The notes: generated by a model not told the origin, from the sequence alone. 64,000 nucleotides of DNA from Wolfiporia cocos (GCA_029448655.1 JACCLO010000005.1:2232001-2296000), one strand, 5' to 3'; shown: positions 1 to 14,285, counted from the first letter of the stretch. Numbers and translations are program-made.

Positions 1-1313
1 GGCGAAGCTAGGCAAGCGTTCCTGTCTTCATCTTCCACGTGGAATCCGATGGTAACGCCTACATCAGAGACATCAAATACTATGCTGACAAGGTACAGTA
101 CGGATCACGCCGTAGCCATTATGAGCTAATAATGGAGTGCTCAGGTGCATGCGGCGGGGGGTAAACTGATCGTGGACTCGACATTCGCTCCGCCCCCGCT
201 CCAATATCCCTTTAAATGGGGCGCCGACATGGTGTTGCACAGTGGTATGTCGCGAAAACATATCCGCCTCGGCATTGTTTGATGAGATGGTTGCTAGGAA
301 CGAAATACTTCGGTGGACACTCTGATCTTCTGTCCGGTGTACTCATCGTTCCAAACGAGGCTGAATGGAAAATTGTACGTGATCGTTATCGATTCCTACG
401 TCTCCTCGCTTGGGTTGGTTCCGCGTTTCTTCCGCGAAAGGACGAAGCCTTCTGTCAAATGTACTAACGGTATATTTGATGCGCCTTCCTCTGTGGGTGC
501 TAGTGGGTGTGCTGCCCTACTTAATGGCCGACGCAACATGCTCCGTCTATCACCGTCGCTGACCCCTATTCTTCGCTTCAGCTTTTCTCGCACCGCACAT
601 TCCTTGGTTCTATGATGGGTTCCCTTGAGTCGTGGCTTCTTCTCCGCTCTCTGCGCACTTTGCACCTCCGCGTACCGCGTCAGTCCGAGACTGCTGCAGG
701 GCTTGCCGAATGGCTGAGCCATGCTGCTGGTGTGCGTATGCTCTAAGCTTGTGCAAGGCTCTCATTGAAGAAGTAACGAATATCATAGGGAAGGGAATGG
801 GATGGGATCCCAGCAGGTGTCATCAACAAAGTCTGGCATTCTAGCTTGCAGGGCACGGACTCCAGAGGCTTCAACCCAAGATATCAACTGGAAGGCGGCT
901 GGAACCCCACGTTCTCGATTCTGGTGAGTTCCAGTCTTCATTCTACCAATGAATACGGTGCTAACTGAACCCCTCAGCTCTCTGATACTGAATATGCAAG
1001 GCTTCTGCCGCATTCCCTGCAGTACTTCGTGGTAAGCACATGGCTCCACACTGTACATTGCCTCTCTCACGCAGCAATCAGCCCGCGACCAGTCTCGGTG
1101 GTGTTGAATCTCTAATTGAACAGAGGGCAACAGTGGATCCCGGCGCTGATCCACGCCTGGTGAGGATCAGTGTCGGTGTAGAAGACCTCGAGGTATGAGA
1201 CCCTGCATTGTTCTACATGCTTGCATACGACCGAGGCATGTCTCTCACAGGATCTGAAAGAAGACCTGCGCCGAGCGTTCCAAGCAATCACACGACCTCG
1301 GGCGAGGCTGTAA
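1..1313 (+). CDS. Cystathionine gamma-synthase-like PLP enzyme (3' part)
   Basis: PLP-dependent enzyme of the Cys/Met metabolism family (trans-sulfuration, cytosolic in fungi). The 5' end lies outside the window. Joining exons gives a protein with [40 protein letters not shown], then [13 protein letters not shown], which carries the PLP-binding lysine in the T-K-Y context, then [20 protein letters not shown] and a C-terminus with [15 protein letters not shown] and [20 protein letters not shown], all typical of the family. Clear introns are about 103-154, 246-301, 375-581, a short one ending near 811, 924-978, 1032-1089 and 1195-1250. The stop TAA is 1311-1313. The very first exon (bases 1-102) is less certain because its left part does not match the family well. 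The best relatives I recall are the fungal YML082W/YLL058W-type proteins rather than canonical Met7, so the exact substrate is unknown. Confidence 0.87.
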
Positions 1314-1779
1314 GAGGAGTGATTATGCTGAGGAAGCCCATAGGCTTCCTGTATCCATAGTGTTGTAAGGGCAAAGGCCCGGGGCACTGCCTCTGGATTG
1401 CCAATGGTCACGTAAGGTCCACTTTGGCATTACGCCCTACGTGTAGACATCTTGTAGACTAGTGCTTGTATCTCATTACGATCGTCGTTCCGAATCATAT
1501 TTCATGGCACTTATACTTGTTCACTCTTAGGATGACGCCTCCCTGTCGCGGTCACGTTATGCCAAGGGCGACGCGTATCGGCGCGCCTTGACGCGCCTGT
1601 GGCTGGGTGTGATGCAATATTGCCTATCGCGGAGTGCGAATCCTGACAGCTCTTCGCGTTTCCTGTCTCGTCTCAGAGCGACCCCTTGCCAGAGTTCTCA
1701 CTCTGTTCCCCACCATTACCCCCTGGATTTCTTGTCCTCAACGTCGATTGTTATAGAGAAGTCCGCTTCGCCGACGAAC
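1314..1779. other. Intergenic spacer, promoter side of the SR-protein gene
   Basis: No reading frame with family resemblance was found. A run of open codons around 1530-1610 (DDASLSRSRYAKGDAYRRAL) and another at 1677-1825 are not linked to any recognisable domain and overlap the start of the next gene, so I treat them as chance or 5' leader. Confidence 0.4.
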
Positions 1780-3640
1780 ATGGCGGGCGAGTCGAGGTTG
1801 TACTTAGGACGTCAGCTCTAATTGCCTGTTTTCCGTGACATGTCTCTCTAAGACCTTTAATTCGCACAGGATTGCCGCAGAGTATCAGTGAAAGCGACAT
1901 CTACAAGGTACGTGCTAAGGCTCGCATAATGATGCGAAAAGTACAATTCAGTGAACAGTACCTCTCAATCTATGGGACCATTACCGAGGTCATCGTCCGT
2001 ACAGGTACGTTCAAATAGTGTAAAACTGCATGTATGCGCCAGAAATACACACTTACTGCTTTAACATCACCTTCATAGGCTACGGGATAGTGCGATTTGC
2101 TAGCGCGAGAGTGAGAGATCCAATCAATGGCTGAAAGGTACCGATTAACTAACTCTAAGTTGCTTAGGATGCTATGGTACGGCGATAGTCAAGCATTGAC
2201 GCCTCCGGTTCTCTGATAGCCTATAGGATGTACTGGCTATGTTTTCAAAGCGGAGGTTTCTCGGCTACGGTGAGGCTGAGTGCCCAATCCAGCAGTGATT
2301 CTCATCCGGGATCTAGATGTCATCTTTAAGCAGTATGAACCACGAAACCAGTCAAACAACTCGTATGGTGGGTCGCGGTCATTGGCAAATCCGCACTCAA
2401 AGTGAGCAGAATGACCATAGTTCCATATTATTGGGAGTTCAGACCCTTTTGACGTGCTCTCCAGACCAATCAGCGAGGCGGCCCGCAACTGGCATCCGGT
2501 AGTTCTCACAAACTTGAATCCGAGGATATGCTGGCAGGTATGTTTGATGTCGACTGATACGCTCTACCTCCTCACACATAACTCAGGAGCTCAAGGACTT
2601 TGGACGTTCGTCGGGAGGCAATGTAGCATTCTGCGCTAAACACAAGAACGATCGGACAATTGGGTGGGTTTAAAGCAGATGAATACCACCTCGAAAACTG
2701 ACTAGGTCTTAAACTAGTTTCATCAATTACACTCGCAAGGAAGATGCAGATCGCGCACTTCGCAACTTGCATAGAAAAGAACTCTTAGGAAGGACTATCT
2801 ATGTGCTTCCTTATGTGCGTTTGTACGCCGGTTGTTGACATGAACTAACGGAGCTCGATTCCGCGCGGTATATAGGATGCATACAAGTGTGGTCAACGTC
2901 AACATATGGGTACCGGGGATCAGAGAGGTCGTTCGCGCTCCCCTCCTCCCCGACATCTAGCAGAGAAGTTGAAGTTTGAGCAGAATCAAAGGCCGTACAA
3001 TAGACCCCTGTCGTTGGACAGAGGGAATCAACAGGATCGTCACCGAACCCGAAGCTACGAGAGGCGCATGTATACCCCTCTGCCGCGACCCAGCATATTC
3101 TCAGACTCGTGCAAGGACATTGCAAACTGGGACACCCGGCAATCGCAGCCGCAGCCGGATTCCGGCGACGCTCAATCGCGGCGCAGGAATACTAATTCAG
3201 ACTGTGGGAGGGTCTCACAGGATAGCTCAGCTTCTCGCAAGGCCACCCTGTACCAAACCGTTACCCAGTCAAAAGCGTGTTCACGTTCTGACGGCGGCAA
3301 CGAATGGGACAACGTATCACGCGGGAGCGTAGATTTACATCGCAGACAAGTTGAACATGGCCTCTACTCAGATATGTCGGCTAGCCCCCCGCTTAGAGGT
3401 CCACAAGAAGATAGTGCTTCACTGGCCTCCATCAGTATATCAAGCAGTTCCGACAGTATACCTGGACTTTACTTCAAGGAAAAGATACCTCTCAATGGGC
3501 CTCCGCATGCTTCGAATGCCTGTCCGAGTGGTGGGATCCCGCTCAAGCACGATATCTATTCCGGGCCAAAACATAATACCCGACCCAGGTCCAAACAGGA
3601 AAAAGGTCTTTACAAGCCTCTCAAGCCGCTAGATTCGTAG
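1780..3640 (+). CDS. SR-type RNA-binding protein, two RRMs
   Basis: Likely nuclear pre-mRNA splicing or mRNA-packaging factor. The chosen ATG (1780) places RNP2 of RRM1 at residue 6 (RLYLGRLPQSISESDIYKYL), the usual layout of SR proteins. Exons as read: 1780-1810, 1870-1907, 1959-2004, 2079-2110, 2168-2176, 2227-2269, 2293-2401, 2438-2537, 2587-2663, 2718-2814, 2876-3640. RRM1 continues with GYGIVRFASAR (RNP1); RRM2 has VVLTNLNPRICWQELKDFG (RNP2) and RTIGFINYTRKEDADRALRN (RNP1). The tail starts with RGRSRSPPPRH and is rich in Arg, Ser, Pro and Gln, with only a few RS dipeptides, ending in YKPLKPLDS. Introns are very small (36 nt at 2402-2437, and an apparent 23 or 26 nt at 2270-2292/2295), and one exon is 9 nt. 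The fold is confident; orthology to a named SR protein (Srp1/Srp2/SRSF-type) is not resolved. Confidence 0.82.
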
Positions 3641-3980
3641 TTCCCTCGGTTCGAAGCTTCCCAGGCAGCTGGTATTCCAACGTTTCCTATAGATCAAAGG
3701 CCCTGGCACTGAACAAACTCCGGTTACTTTACCTTGTCTCACTCGCCGCAAAAGCGTGTCTGTATTATCGTATAATGATTGCCGATTACATCATGTCACG
3801 TTCGAGGTCCCCCTGGGATGCACTTTGTCTGTGCAGAATGTGTTCGTAGTATCGAATAGCATCCGGTGACTTTTTTCAATATTTCGATTTCGCCGGAGAT
3901 ACACTGCTATTTACTTGCATGGTGTCAGTACATATAGGCCAACTGCATACATGTACACGGTTGTCTTTGCAGGATCCTCC
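3641..3980. other. Convergent 3' spacer
   Basis: About 340 bases between the stop codons of the SR-protein gene (+) and the acyltransferase gene (-). AT-richer than the flanks; no gene or structured RNA seen. Confidence 0.4.
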
Positions 3981-5452
3981 TCATTTCTTACGCTTGTAGA
4001 AATCCAGGAAGGCTATCTTGTCTTCCCAGCCCAAGCCGATTCTCTTCATTTTGCCGATTTGTGCAATCAGGGATGCGCATGCTTCGGATACTGGGTCCTC
4101 TCCGCCTGAAAGAAACTCGCTCGCGATAAACGTGCCTGAACTAGGTGACTCTGAGGGCGACAGCAAACGAACAGACATTGTCTGTGGGACGAGAGCCGTT
4201 GTCACAGCGAATATATGGGAGAGCGGGTTAAGCCTTGACGAAGGAATGGGGTGCGATAAAGTCGGACAGAGGGCAGTAGGCGGGTCGTAGCTTAATGGGA
4301 CCGTTGGCTCAGTTGTCGAAGAGCTGACCTTGTCAAAATGAAGGCTACTCACCGCACGCACATCACGAACACCTTGAAGCGGGTAACCGGCACACTGACG
4401 CCACGGAACAACTCTGCAAAGTGGAGTAAGCCCCTGCCGTTGCTCGTCGTACACTCTGGGAAGACAGCAACGGGTCTTTCCGCTACGCTCCGGATCTGCT
4501 CAAGCGTCTTCATGCCCGAGTCAGCAGCATTGCTGGCCTGCGGTGTTTGCCCGATTGTACAGATGATAGTGAGTAGCGAAACCCGGCGGAACCCGATGAT
4601 GGGTGTGCGAGGAGTAGGAGCTCGAGCAGCAGGAGAGGATATTGCGGCAGAGCCTGTGCCCGTACGCCTGCCTGGTGTATGGGTGATTGGAGAGCTCGTA
4701 TGCGCGGTAAGCTGTGGTAGATCGCTGGCGGAGTATACAGGCAAGACGAAGATAGGGTTGAATCTGATAGTGTAGCGTAAGAAAGGGAGGAACGCTCTAG
4801 AGGATGGAGACACACCGGAATGCTAACCATAGAAGATCAGCGGTGGAGGCCCAATTGGATACGATGATGTCTCCTGCGCCAGGATTCCATTTATCCGGGC
4901 GTTTCGCTCCCCTCCTTGTACCATGCTGTGTCAGTGCTTTACGAGATGGGTTAATGATGTTACTCACCCTCTTTTCCTATTCACAACCTGCACAGATATC
5001 CAGAACAAACCGAGTATAAACAGAACGAGTCTCGCAATGAAGGCCGTAACGACATGTGCAACCGTTCTATAGAGGGGAGGTACTGGTTTCTGCTTCAGTC
5101 AGCAATGCACACTTGCATCATGCATAGGTCAATATCAAACTGACCAGAACCAAGCAGACGCCCTCGACCAGCACAACATAGATCAAACCCAGAGCCAAGA
5201 CCAGCGATGTCCTAAGGGCACCCAAAGCATATCCAACAGGGAGTGAGATGGTCGTCAGCACTCGCGAGCCTGCCGGCGGAACAGGTTTTAGGAAGGGCTG
5301 CAGAGCACTCAGTCACAACTTCAGTTGCGCATGAGTATCAGCGTACCTGGATGCCAGTTCCAGGGTCCTAGCGGGAGATAGCACTCATGAGCATTGTATT
5401 CAACATGTTGTGCATCAAGATTGCACACCCGAAAAGCCGAGAATTTCTCCAT
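3981..5452 (-). CDS. LOA1/VPS66-like lysophospholipid acyltransferase
   Basis: Probable ER or lipid-droplet acyltransferase of the PlsC superfamily, closest in pattern to fungal Loa1/Vps66 (lysophosphatidic acid acyltransferase). Start ATG at 5452 (MEKFSAFRDPGTGIQ, the last part after an intron). Then come two hydrophobic segments (PVGYALGALRTSLVLALGLI and a second near 5060-5000), the block GDIIVSNWASTADLLWLAFR in the place of the H-x4-D motif, the RFNPIFVLPV strand, a Ser/Thr/Pro-rich loop, and the diagnostic PlsC block FPECTTSNGRGLLHF (about 4430). The C-terminal exon reads RYDPPTALCPTLSHPIPSSR and later SEACASLIAQIGKMKRIG, ending FYKRKK; the last intron is about 4293-4355. The Asn-Trp in place of the catalytic His of ordinary LPAATs is, as far as I recall, normal for this subfamily. 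Convergent with the SR gene; its promoter lies between it and the TVP38-like gene. Confidence 0.85.
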
Positions 5453-6344
5453 GTCCGACGCTTTCACGAGCAACCTCACCAACAAGCTGACACGGACGCG
5501 CCGCGTAGCGTAATAGCCACGATGAAGTGGGCTGACGCGCTCACGTGCCACGCGTCTAAAGCTCTTGTGGTTGTGGCACTGCAACAGTGCAAGTCTCGAT
5601 GGCTACATGGAGTTCTTAGCGTCACGTCGGAACCACTTAGACACGTCAAGTTCAGGCTCCCAGAACAGTCACAAGAACCGCAATATCATCCCCATGAGTC
5701 TCGCGGCTACGCTCCTGCAATTCAGCTGGAACCAGCCAGTACTAAACAACCTAAAAGCTAATATAGCGACACTCCAATTCCCCGCGAGCCATTTGTTTAT
5801 CACGTTGCTTTCTGAGTTCAGAAAACCAGTTCTTCGTATGAGTGTCTGCTCATTCATTTTGTGTTGGCTCAAGTTCAAACAGCCAAGTCCCGGGATTTGT
5901 GGCAAAAGTGGCGTAGGCACCAAGATATTCTATTTAGTGGATTGTTGGCTTAACTAGGACAGAATATCAGTAATACGCTCCAGAAGTCTGAATACGTGTC
6001 CGACCGTGAGGCCTTGACTCGGGGCGGAGATTTAGATGTCGTACGTGTGGCACGCTCAGGCTGGCCGAATAAGGTGCGAGGCAGTAGGTATCAGTACGAG
6101 CTAGCAGTTGTCTGGAGACTATCATCGGCGTAATAATCTTAGTCATATAAGAACTCTATGCTGATTAAAAAACAGCGGGGTACGATTGAGTAGGTGTATG
6201 TTCAATCCATGCTACAGTAGATCAGGCCTCACCTCAGGAAGCGCCCACAGGCGTCTCGGACGATCCCATATTAAATGCTCGGCTAAGACGACCGATCCGC
6301 ATCTGCGCATTCAGCACGTTCTCGGGTCAGCGAAGCTCATCATC
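5453..6344. other. Divergent intergenic region
   Basis: About 890 bases between two divergent starts. Several ORFs of 80-130 codons occur but none shows a domain, codon bias or splice-consistent extension. The extreme right part (6198-6344) is open in the frame of the next gene and could add N-terminal residues to it. Confidence 0.4.
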
Positions 6345-7594
6345 ATGACTGAGAGCAATAGGCTGCGCTGGATGCTCAGCCTGCTCAGATACTATGCCGT
6401 GTCCGCGTTCAGGCGGTACCAGAAGCTGCATCTGCATGGGAAGGCAAGCTGCATCACTGCTGTCCTCGATGACCAAACTTGACAGTCCGTTCATCTTGCT
6501 TTACACCACGGGCTAGCTAGCTCTTCATATGGGGTACAGCATGCATATATTTAACGCTAGCCTCCATCTTCATATTTGTTGGACCTGCCCGGATCGGCCA
6601 GACTCTGTATGACCTTGCACAGGAGATTAGCCACAGGTCCTATGGATGGGTGATGCTCGGAGGGGCTATCGGTATGTTTCTGTCTGCGGTCGACGCGCGA
6701 GTTTTCCCAGTGATGCGTCTGTCTGGAATCTATAGTCGTCATCTCGTTCCCGCCATGCATAGGCCATACAACTCTTATCACACTTTGCGGTTATGCATAT
6801 GGCATGAAGGGGTTCCCCATTGCTGCGGTGGCGTCGCTCTTTGGCTCTGCGCTCGCCTTCGTCGTGCTGCGTTTCCTGTTCAGAGAACGGCTGCGGCGAT
6901 GGTCGGCTTCGAACGAGAAGTGGCAAGCCCTAGAGACAGTCGTCGTACGTCTGCAGGATTCATGCAATCGCTCATGACTGCTTCAACTCGCTCGCTTAGG
7001 CTGCTAAAGGCCTTCCACTTATAGCTCTGATCCGTGCTTCGCCGTTCCCTCCATGGGTGTACTCGAATGCTCTGTTTGCTGTACGCTTTACAGTTCCTGA
7101 CTGCCTTTCCCATCTCACGTTGCGAACTAGTCTATCGAGGCAGTATCCCTCTGGCAATTCTTCCTGGCGACGTTCGTCATCTTCCCCAAGATTGCGCTCC
7201 TTGTCTTCGTAGGCTCCCGCCTCGCCTCCTTGTCGGATGGCGAGCAGCGCAGCCACATGGATACTTGTATGTTTGACACACATCGCCCTCGCGATATAGA
7301 AGCTCATACTTCTACTTCCGTGCAGCGACAAAGATTCTCAACGCTGCTGTCTCGATTGGCGGCCTCTTGCTTGGGCTCACCGCCAGCTTGTATGTCATGC
7401 GGAATAGGGGCTGAGTTAAAGGGACTGACACTCATCACAGCATCGTTTACCGAGCCATGCAGTCAGAAATTCGTCGTCTACAAGGGCTGTCACCAGAGGT
7501 CGACGAACTTGCTGTAGAAGCCTTAGAAGAAGCTGAGGAAGGCGCACCACTGCTTGGAACCTACGCAGAGTCGGCGCCCCGACCGACGGATTGA
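6345..7594 (+). CDS. TVP38/TMEM64-family (VTT domain) membrane protein
   Basis: Golgi/ER multipass membrane protein of the SNARE-associated (VTT, DedA-like) family. N-terminal exon gives a basic amphipathic stretch (LLRYYAVSAFRRYQKLHLHG), then ASIFIFVGPARIGQTLYDLA, VVISFPPCIGHTTLITLCGY, GMKGFPIAAVASLFGSALAF, KGLPLIALIRASPFPPWVYS and SIEAVSLWQFFLATFVIFPK, the expected order of VTT-domain helices and re-entrant loops. The C-terminus ends TYAESAPRPTD with the stop at 7592-7594. Introns at about 6669-6731, 6948-7002, 7081-7137, 7268-7322 and 7390-7439. I could not place the intron near 6470-6568 with a convincing donor, so the junction before ASIFIF is open. The start is also uncertain: ATG 6345 gives a normal length, and an in-frame ATG at 6198 would add about 49 residues. 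Confidence 0.83.
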
Positions 7595-7766
7595 GCCTCT
7601 CATCTACTTGTACCATAGCCACGGACTCTAGGATCTGGTATGGATCCTGCTGCAGGTATAGACTACGTACACCTCGAGTATCCCTGTTGTAAATCTACAA
7701 TATATGCGATATCGAAATAGTCCCGGTGCAGCAAGAGATAATAAGTAACAGTGCAAGACGCACAGC

Positions 7767-9071
7767 TTAGTAGTAGTGCAGGAACAACAACGACAAGCTC
7801 GCGCCGATGAGAAAGAGCAGGATCCACTTCCTACTGTCCCGAGCCCTCCGCCGTGCCTCCCTCAGCTGTACATTACCCTTCTCAACTGTCGCGGCTGTTG
7901 CGATGGCATCTTCATACAGCTGTTCGGTCTGTTCGGTCTGCTTCGTCAGATGCGTGACGAGTTCCATTTGCAACGCGCTGATTTCCACGAGTCGCGCCTC
8001 TGCCTGCTGTACAGATGCGAGCGTGTCCTGCACCGACTGCAGGATGTTCGCGTTCTCCGTCTCAAATTGCATGATTTGCGAGGCCGTCAGCTCTAGTTCC
8101 TCCTCGTCTGTGTCGTCTAGTATGTCATCCGGCACAGACGCAGACGGCCTGAGCGTTGCAGTTGAGCCGTAGGTGTCGTTGGTCTGCGAGCCAATTGTGG
8201 CAGCGAAGGACGACGCGAGGCTCGTCGCGCCACCAAGCCAGCTCCCGCTCGAGGACGATTCTGCCGGGGAGGGCGCCGATGCCGACTCGGCCATGTCCAT
8301 GTACATCGCCTCGCGCGCCACGCCTGACCCGAGCGTGCGCGTGCGCTCGAGCTGCCTGCGCATGCGCTCCTCCTGCATCTCCTTCAAGCTCTGGCTCGTC
8401 TCCGCCAACCGGCGGCCGAGGTACCACGTTATGCCCGCGTGGTGCGCGGCGCGGAAGTCGGACGTCGCACTCGACTCGTCCTGACGCAAGCGGGCGGGCA
8501 GGAGGCGGGTGAGCGGGTGCTTGCGGCTCGCGACGAGTGCGGCACGTCCTGGAGATGGGCGTGGGTTATGCGATACAAAGGAACACGCACGGACTAACGT
8601 TTCTCGACGGCCTCGAGCTCCTTAACGCGCTCAGAGCAGCGGGAGAGGATCACGCGCGCCTGCAGGTCGATCTGGTCGCGCTCCTCGTGCGTGAGGTGCC
8701 GGATGTTCGCCCAGGACTGGTTGGATGCATTGAGATCAATCGTACGCGCAGGTTGGCGCGACATGGGCGCGCTCCGCGAGTCTAGATTCAAGTACGCCTT
8801 GCGAACGGAGGATATCATGCGGACGAGGGTATCGATGTGTTCCAGCTGCGGCGCATCGCAATTACTCGCATACACGTTGGGCATGAGTGAGTTGCTCACA
8901 TACAATCACATAGGCCTCTGCTATGTACTCCTTCCCGAGCAGGTCGTCGCCCTCGCGCTGCCCATCTGCAGCGCGCCGTGGCGCGATCTTGCGGCGTTTA
9001 GCCTCAGGGAGGTCGTCGCGTTTTTCCCGCACCAGCGCGCGGAACTCGGTCGTGCGAGACGTTGCGGGCAT
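7767..9071 (-). CDS. UFE1: ER t-SNARE, Ufe1/syntaxin-18 family
   Basis: Qa-SNARE for retrograde Golgi-to-ER fusion. Three exons: 9071 to about 8910 (MPATSRTTEFRALVREKRDD, ending GKEYIAEAY), about 8845-8596 (HIDTLVRMISSVRKAYLNLD to VKELEAVEKR), and about 8545-7767. The second half holds the SNARE helix (TASQIMQFETENANILQSVQ to EDAIATAATVEKGNVQLREA) with the central Gln in the QTEQLYED region, followed by a C-terminal membrane anchor (WILLFLIGASLSLLFLHYY) with no luminal tail. The N-terminal part matches the syntaxin-18 head domain. The acidic linker DDILDDTDEEELEL precedes the SNARE motif. Start ATG at 9071 is the only reasonable one and gives the expected length of about 345 residues. Confidence 0.92.
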
Positions 9072-9475
9072 CTTGACGAGTAGCTAGGCAAGCAGTGAGC
9101 TCACGCAGCGGAGCAAAGCGAAGTAATTGCGGTCGAGTTACGTACTTGCGCACGCTCGAGTGGCTGCTCTGCTATCCGAAGGGAGATCGACGCCACGTGC
9201 GCCCGTGGGGAAGGCAAATAAAAACGGGCGCGGTCGCCCATCTTGCTCCTTATTCGTTCCCGCAACGTTGCTCTACGCCTCTGCAAGACTGCCGCACGCG
9301 GCCCATCTCGCACATAGGCTGTCTGTTGCGGGATAGTGACTCAAATGTCCTTGTTTGAGGCAGGCAGTGTTCTTACACCACCGCTTGTCATAGTTTGTGA
9401 CATACACTTTTTGCGGCGCCGCTATAGTCACCCGTTACAATGCAGATGATTGATTCCCTCCCATGAATCCGAACC
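9072..9475. other. Intergenic spacer, UFE1 promoter side
   Basis: About 400 bases between the UFE1 start and the ALG8 stop, both on the minus strand. No gene or repeat seen. Confidence 0.4.
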
Positions 9476-12090
<2,615 letters not shown>

Positions 12091-12484
12091 ATGAGCGCGC
12101 AGGCTGCGGTACGAAAGCTGACAGCGGACACGGCGCAACAAGGGTACGTCTTGACCACACACTCCTGTATGTGAGCATGACTGTTATGTAGTGGGGTATT
12201 GGCGAAGCTGCTAATATTCACCGCTGCTCTCGCTGTCGCTCCCATCGCATCCTACTTTCTCTCGAAGGATTACATGTGGGATGGTGTGTCCATTAGTTCT
12301 CGAATTCCGGCGTCATCTATAATTCCTGCCCCACCTGTCAGGAAATACTACACTTGCTGCTATCACCGCGATCGTAGCGGCTAACTCTGTCCTCGTCGCA
12401 TTCATCGTCGTGTCCATCCGCGAAGAGCGACAAGCAGTGGCGCAGACGCCCCATCAGCCTGTTGAATCTAAGAAAGATCGATAA
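12091..12484 (+). CDS. VMA21: V-ATPase assembly factor VMA21
   Basis: Small ER membrane chaperone needed to assemble the Vo sector of the vacuolar ATPase. Three exons: 12091-12143 (MSAQAAVRKLTADTAQQG), about 12192-12280 (VLAKLLIFTAALAVAPIASY, FLSKDYMWDG) and about 12340-12484 (NTTLAAITAIVAANSVLVAF, then a basic tail). Two hydrophobic hairpin helices joined by a short loop and a charged C-terminus are the family layout, and the predicted length of about 95 residues fits. The C-terminus (SKKDR) lacks the KKED-type retrieval signal of yeast Vma21 but ends with basic residues. Donor and acceptor sites are canonical. Confidence 0.9.
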
Positions 12485-12781
12485 TCGATACTGTGCACCC
12501 CGTGCCAAAAACCGGCTAGTCGTTCAACTTCGCTGAGTTCATGTTTGCCTTTGCTACTCGCGCTTAAAACGATGATGTTTCGTGATAACAAGATGTATTA
12601 TTCGTACCAACACATGATGAGAATACATTGACAAGCCGTGGATATCATTGTGTACAATTCTAGATGGGCCGAGGGAAATGAGTACAAGAGCTATAAAGTG
12701 AGGCGATGCAGGAGCGTGGACAGCATAGAATGTGAGCAATAAGAATAGCAATGCATAGCAGAGGGAGTAGTCGGTTCTGAC

Positions 12782-14285
12782 TTAGAAGTCCTCATCGAGC
12801 GAGCTGTTAAGTCCTGGTCAAACTGGGTGTAAATCGCAGAAAGTCAGGGCACGTACAAAGACTTCGCGGCGACCTCAGACTTGCCGCTTGCGGCGGATGC
12901 GTTGACACCAGCCTTGGCGTAGTCCGAGACGCGCTTCTCGAAGAAGTTCGTCTTGCCCTGGAGCGAGATCATGTCCATGAAATCGAAGGGATTCGTTGCG
13001 TTGTACACTTTGGGGTCGCCGAGCGCGACGAGTAGGCGATCAGCAACAAACTCAATGTACTGGCACATGAGCTCTGCATTCATGCCGATGAGTCCACACG
13101 GGAGGGCCTCTGCAGGGTCGTTAGCATGAAGCAACACCAGGAGAAATAAGGGAGCCGACCTGTGAGGAACTCCTGCTCAATCTCGACCGCTTCCTTGATG
13201 ATGTGCTTGACGACCTCGACGTGCGGCCTGCGCTGGAGATGGCTAAAGAGCAGGCACGCGAAGTCGGTGTGCATACCCTCGTCGCGGCTGATGAGCTCGT
13301 TCGAGAACGTGAGGCCGGGCATGAGTCCGCGCTTCTTGAGCCAGAAGATGGACGCAAACGAGCCAGAGAAAAAGATGCCTTCCACAGCAGCAAATGCGAC
13401 CAGTCGCTCCGCAAAGCACGACCTCTTGTCCGAAATCCAGCGCAGCGCCCAGTCTGCCTTCTTTTTGATGCACGGGATGGTCTCAATCGCGTCGAAGAGT
13501 CGTTCCCGCTGCGCCTGATCCTTAATGTACGTGTCGATGAGGAGCGAGTATGTCTCGGAGTGGATGTTCTCCATCATGATCTGGAAGCCGTAGAAACACC
13601 GCGCCTCAGCGGCCTGAACCTCGTTAGAGAATCGCTCGACAAGGTTTTCGTTCACAATTCCGTCCGATGCGGCAAAGAAGGCGAGAACGTGCGAGATGAA
13701 ATGCCGCTCGTTGTCGTTCATGCGGTTGTTCCAGTCGTGTAGGTCCTTCGAGAGGTCAATCTCCTCGACAGTCCAGAACGAGGCCTCAGCCTTCTTGTAC
13801 ATCTGCCAGATCTGTGGCACAACTATTAATGTGGCCACATTAAGAATGTCATAGTACTAACCTCGTGATACTGAATGGGGAAGAGGACAAAGCGACGCTT
13901 GGACTCCATCAACAGAGGCTCCATGTCTGTTCAAGAATGAGAATTGACGTCGTGGCCCACCGGGAGGCCTGGATTGACTTACGCTCTGGCAGATCAACCT
14001 CACCCATCCATCGGGAACGGAGCTCAGTGAGCTCCGCAGCATCGACTTTCGGCGCCTCAGTGGCAGCGGCCTCAGGCTTGCACTCCTGGTCAAAGTCAGC
14101 GGTGGCCTCCTTGCTTGCCTCAGCAGGCATTGAGATGGTTAGGTTGTCGAACTCAGCAGCGACCTGAGATAAAATTATGAGCCACAGCTTAATCAGACGC
14201 GTCGCGATGCGTCACGTACTTTGTCCAGCGTCGCCGGGGCAAGTAGGGCATCGCAAGGGAGCGCACTCACAGTGGCAGTAGACAT
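12782..14285 (-). CDS. Ribonucleotide reductase small subunit R2 (copy A)
   Basis: Class Ia R2 subunit, which houses the diiron-tyrosyl radical and pairs with the large subunit to make dNTPs. Start ATG 14285 ([20 protein letters not shown]), then a variable N-terminus, [78 protein letters not shown] (metal ligands Glu and His, radical Tyr nearby), [55 protein letters not shown] and [21 protein letters not shown] final small exon supplies FSLDEDF, the C-terminal heptapeptide that docks on the large subunit; stop 12782-12784. All ligand positions are intact, unlike yeast Rnr4. Divergent to copy B at 14678, sharing intron positions and a 257-bp identical tract (13360-13616). Confidence 0.95.
13360..13616 (-). 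repeat. 257-bp exact inverted repeat, arm A (R2 copy A)
   Basis: Compared base by base with 15214-15470 on the opposite strand and found identical over the whole length, third codon positions included. It begins at the CAGGCCGCTG codons of the E-A-R-C-F region and ends within GSF. Flanking coding sequence of the two genes differs at many silent sites. Confidence 0.95.

Noticed and set aside
8125..8512. Overlapping frames on both strands opposite or shifted from UFE1
   Set aside because: Shadows of the GC-rich UFE1 exon; no domain and no splice continuation.
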